From positions 1 to 17,301 of the forward strand of contig JAQGJY010000091.1 of the NCBI GenBank assembly GCA_028290325.1: a stretch of DNA of 17,301 bases, read 5' to 3'. The stretch is from Tardiphaga sp. Lineage in GTDB: Bacteria; Pseudomonadota; Alphaproteobacteria; Rhizobiales; Xanthobacteraceae. The notes under the pieces were generated by a model. That model was given only the letters and a program-made list of their open reading frames with translations, ran no database searches and was not told the DNA's origin. Shown here piece by piece: positions 14,808-17,301 of the stretch. The first letter of the stretch is position 1. The number at the start of each line of letters is the position of its first letter. The translations under genes were made by a program, and so were the position numbers.

Positions 14808-16499
14808 ATGTCCACGATGGCTGCAACACCGGCAAGAACCGGCGGGATGACGAAGGACGAACGGTTCGTCATTCTCGCTTCGTCGCTCGGCACGGTCTTC
14901 GAGTGGTACGACTTCTATCTGTTCGGCTCGCTGGCCGGCATCATCGGCTCGCAATTCTTTGGCGTCATCGATCCCGTCACCAAAGACCCCATGTTCACCA
15001 AAGCGACGCAAGACATCTTCGCGCTGCTGGCCTTCGCCGCCGGCTTCATCGTTCGCCCGTTCGGCGCCATCGTGTTCGGCCGCGTCGGCGATATCGTCGG
15101 CCGCAAATACACCTTCCTCGTCACCATCCTCATCATGGGTCTTTCGACCTTCATCGTCGGCATTCTGCCCAACGCGGCCACCATCGGCATCGCGGCCCCG
15201 ATCATCCTGATCGGCCTGCGGCTGTTGCAGGGTCTGGCGCTCGGCGGCGAGTATGGCGGTGCGGCGACCTATGTGGCGGAGCACGCCCCACAGGGCAAAC
15301 GCGGCTACTACACGTCGTTCATTCAGACCACGGCGACGCTTGGTCTGTTCCTGTCGCTGATCGTGATTTTGGCCACCCGTTCGATCCTCGGCGAACCTGA
15401 ATTCGCAGCCTGGGGCTGGCGCGTTCCGTTCCTGGTCTCGGTGGTGCTGCTCGGCATCTCGGTCTGGATCCGTCTGCGCCTGAACGAATCGCCGGTCTTC
15501 CAGAAGATGAAGGACGAGGGCAAGACCTCGAAGGCGCCGCTGTCGGAGGCTTTCGGCAACTGGAGCAATGCCAAGATCGTCTTGATCGCGCTGCTCGGCG
15601 GCGTCATGGGTCAGGGCGTGGTCTGGTACACCGGCCAGTTCTACGCGCTGTTCTTCATGCAATCGATCCTCAAGGTCGATGGCTACACCGCGAACCTGCT
15701 GATCGCTTGGTCGCTGTTATTAGGTACCGGCTTCTTCGTCGTCTTCGGCGCGCTCTCCGACAAAATCGGCCGCAAGCCGATCATTCTCGCGGGCTGCCTG
15801 ATCGCGGCGCTGACGTTCTTCCCGATCTTCAAGATGATTACGACGAACGCCAACCCGACGCTGGAAAAGGCGATCGAAACCGTCAAGGTCGAGGTTGTCG
15901 CCGATCCCGCGAAGTGCGGCGACCTGTTCAACCCGGTCGGCACCCGCGTCTTCACTCAGCCTTGCGATACGGCGCGGGCCTATCTCGCGCAGCAGTCGGT
16001 GAAGTACTCGACGGCAACGGCGCCGGCCGGCACGCCGGTGGCGGTCCGGGTGAACGGCAAGGACGTTACCTATACCGACGCCAAGTCCTCCAATCCGGCG
16101 GTGTTGGCGGCGGTGCAGGCGGCGGGCTATCCGAAAGCGGGCGATGCGCAGATCGTGAAGATGGCGCATCCGTTCGACATCTTCCGTCCGCAGGTCGCGG
16201 CGGTGATCGGGTTGCTGTTCGTCCTCGTGCTGTTCGTCACGATGGTCTACGGACCGATCGCGGCCATGCTGGTCGAGCTGTTCCCGACCCGCATTCGCTA
16301 CACCTCGATGTCGCTGCCCTATCACATCGGCAACGGCTGGTTTGGCGGCCTGCTGCCGGCAACCGCGTTCGCGATCGTGGCCACGACCGGCGATATCTAT
16401 GCCGGGCTCTGGTATCCGATCATCTTCGCGGCGATTACCGTGGTCATCGGCCTGATCTTCCTGCCGGAGACCAAGGACGTCGATATCAGCAAGAACTGA
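14808..16499 (+). CDS. MFS transporter, metabolite:H+ symporter (MHS) family, with a large periplasmic loop
   Basis: 563 residues. MHS signatures are clear: ASSLGTVFEWYDFYLFG in TM1 (about 24-40), RPFGAIVFGRVGDIVGRK (83-100, MFS motif A), LRLLQGLALGGEYGGAATY (137-155), and the second-half motif A GALSDKIGRKP (314-324). The family (ProP, KgtP, ShiA, PcaK-like neighbours) imports organic acids, betaines or related solutes with protons through the inner membrane. Usual length is about 430-450; the excess is a hydrophilic segment of about 110 residues (345-458) between predicted TM9 and TM10, on the periplasmic side, with two cysteines (Cys370, Cys386). The start at 14808 has GGGGAG 9 bases upstream; the longer frame from 14610 adds an unrelated, non-hydrophobic tail. 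It is followed by a strong terminator. Being divergent from the response regulator suggests control by that two-component system, which is an inference. Confidence 0.93.
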   Translation: MSTMAATPARTGGMTKDERFVILASSLGTVFEWYDFYLFGSLAGIIGSQFFGVIDPVTKDPMFTKATQDIFALLAFAAGFIVRPFGAIVFGRVGDIVGRKYTFLVTILIMGLSTFIVGILPNAATIGIAAPIILIGLRLLQGLALGGEYGGAATYVAEHAPQGKRGYYTSFIQTTATLGLFLSLIVILATRSILGEPEFAAWGWRVPFLVSVVLLGISVWIRLRLNESPVFQKMKDEGKTSKAPLSEAFGNWSNAKIVLIALLGGVMGQGVVWYTGQFYALFFMQSILKVDGYTANLLIAWSLLLGTGFFVVFGALSDKIGRKPIILAGCLIAALTFFPIFKMITTNANPTLEKAIETVKVEVVADPAKCGDLFNPVGTRVFTQPCDTARAYLAQQSVKYSTATAPAGTPVAVRVNGKDVTYTDAKSSNPAVLAAVQAAGYPKAGDAQIVKMAHPFDIFRPQVAAVIGLLFVLVLFVTMVYGPIAAMLVELFPTRIRYTSMSLPYHIGNGWFGGLLPATAFAIVATTGDIYAGLWYPIIFAAITVVIGLIFLPETKDVDISKN

Positions 16500-16523
16500 T
16501 CTCGATCTAGGTCACTTCACTAG

Positions 16524-16560
16524 AAACCGGCCGCGGAGCGATCCGCGGCCGGTTTTGTTT
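16524..16560 (+). terminator. Intrinsic (rho-independent) terminator after the MHS transporter gene
   Basis: A perfect 14-base stem (16524-16537 with 16542-16555, core CCGGCCGCGGA/TCCGCGGCCGG) with a GCGA tetraloop is followed by a T-rich tail (TTTTGTTT to 16560). It begins 24 bases after the transporter stop. Because the stem ends in AAA/TTT, it may also slow transcription arriving from the convergent YjbQ-family gene. Confidence 0.93.
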
Positions 16561-16600
16561 GGCGTATGACAGACAACCAGACAATGGCCGCTGCCGTCAC

Positions 16601-17068
16601 TCAGCCTTCGACTGCCCCGACAAACTGCAACACGATTTCGCGCCGATGCGGCCGCGCGCGGTGCTCGATGAGATAGATGCCCTGCCATGTCCCGAGCGCC
16701 ATCGCGCCGGACAGCACCGGCACCTGCAACGCGGTTGCCGTCAGCATCGTGCGGATGTGGCCGGGCATGTCGTCCGGCCCTTCCGAATCATGCACCCAGC
16801 CGCCATCGCGCGGCGCGAGACGATCGAGCGCCGTCATCAGATCGACCAGCACGTCGGGATCAGCGTTCTCCTGAATCGTCAGCGACGCGGACGTGTGCCG
16901 GATGAATGCCGTGACGGCGCCTTCACGCGCGGACACCTCACGTAGAAACGCCGCGACCTCGCGCGTGATGTCGGTGAAGCCCGCGCCCCTCGTCTCGATC
17001 GTCAGCAGCGATGACGCCACGGTCGATAGCGCGACGATCGATGCGGGCATGCGGCTGGATTGGGCCAT
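16601..17068 (-). CDS. YjbQ/UPF0047 family protein (secondary thiamine-phosphate synthase family)
   Basis: 155 residues. It carries the family signature HTSASLTIQENADPDVLVDL (58-77) and the C-terminal block HIRTMLTATALQVPVLSGA, then LGTWQGIYLIEHR (104-137). Conserved His58, Glu67, Asn68, Asp70, His104 and Trp128 are in place. The family forms trimeric beta-barrel-like assemblies; E. coli YjbQ has been reported to have weak thiamine-phosphate synthase activity, but the physiological role is unsettled, so the name is a family label only. About 15 N-terminal residues exceed the usual 130-140 length; ATG at 17068 has AAGGA about 8 bases upstream, so the longer form is kept (the alternative Met at 17050 lacks such a site). 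It converges on the MHS transporter gene across the terminator and appears monocistronic. Confidence 0.93.
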   Translation of the reverse strand: MAQSSRMPASIVALSTVASSLLTIETRGAGFTDITREVAAFLREVSAREGAVTAFIRHTSASLTIQENADPDVLVDLMTALDRLAPRDGGWVHDSEGPDDMPGHIRTMLTATALQVPVLSGAMALGTWQGIYLIEHRARPHRREIVLQFVGAVEG

Positions 17069-17140
17069 CGGTCGAGTCCTTTGCGGTTCGCGATTGAACG
17101 ACCAAGCGACGACGGCGTTGATGCGATGGAGGGCGCCGCC

Positions 17141-17301
17141 ATGTCATCGAAAATGCCGCCGACAACATCCCGCGATATCGAAAGTGAGCCGCCGCGTAAA
17201 GATAGCGAGCGCGAGCAGCAGGCTGCCGTCATCAAGGATGCCGACAAGACCGAGCAGGCCGATCGCGAGCGCATTCATGGCGACGGCAAGGACATCGGGC
17301 T
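17141..17301 (+). CDS. Small hydrophilic hypothetical protein, N-terminal part (3' end outside window)
   Basis: ATG at 17141 is preceded by GGAGGG at 17128-17133, an excellent Shine-Dalgarno, and the frame stays open for 53 codons to the window edge. The product begins MSSKMPPTTSRD and is extremely rich in Lys, Arg, Glu, Asp and Gln (SEREQQAAVIKDADKTEQAD), with no hydrophobic segment, so it is probably disordered or a single charged helix. I recall similar short, uncharacterised charged proteins in Bradyrhizobium-type genomes but know of no function. It is divergent from the YjbQ-family gene (72 bases between starts). An in-frame ATG at 17126 is possible but overlaps the ribosome-binding site. 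Confidence 0.65.
   Translation, partial: MSSKMPPTTSRDIESEPPRKDSEREQQAAVIKDADKTEQADRERIHGDGKDIG

Overview
The window comes from a GC-rich alphaproteobacterial chromosome. HemA is of the Shemin-pathway (C4) type, and the protein sequences are rhizobial in style. Between genes and inside polA there are GTCATTCCGGG- and TCATTGCCGGG-type palindromes, which I know from Bradyrhizobium, Rhodopseudomonas, Afipia and relatives. A member of the Nitrobacteraceae (Bradyrhizobiaceae) is therefore most likely. No phage, insertion sequence, CRISPR array, tRNA or rRNA is visible; gene density and style are those of a core chromosome.

Layout. (1) 1-273: the 3' end of htpX. (2) 328-2779: a minus-strand pair of acyl-CoA dehydrogenase genes, one with and one without the catalytic glutamate, separated by a palindromic repeat. 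They are divergent from a carboxymuconolactone-decarboxylase-like gene (2904-3449). (3) 3472-6732: polA, minus strand, unusually long at 1086 codons. (4) 6851-7444: a small coiled-coil/membrane protein of unknown function with a Cys/His cluster. (5) 7598-8665: a membrane acyltransferase, minus strand. (6) 8959-10188: hemA. (7) 10274-14470: a hybrid kinase whose sensor is a sodium:solute symporter module, convergent with a LuxR/NarL-type response regulator. The pair resembles the CrbS/CrbR (MxtR/ErdR) carboxylate-sensing systems. (8) 14808-16499: an MHS-type MFS transporter, divergent from the regulator and closed by a strong intrinsic terminator. (9) 16601-17068: a YjbQ-family protein. (10) 17141-end: the start of a small, highly charged protein cut by the window edge.

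Working together. The two dehydrogenases probably form one heteromeric enzyme of acyl-CoA or dicarboxyl-CoA degradation. The symporter-kinase, response regulator and MHS transporter look like a sense-and-uptake module for a small organic acid; this is inferred from architecture and gene order.

The most unusual object is polA. It carries two apparent insertions. The first, in the C-terminal part of the 5'-nuclease region, aligns without gaps to the thumb/early palm segment of the same polymerase, 466 residues downstream. The second is a translated palindromic repeat in the linker before the 3'-5' exonuclease domain. That exonuclease domain has also lost key metal-binding carboxylates, so the enzyme is probably not a proofreader.
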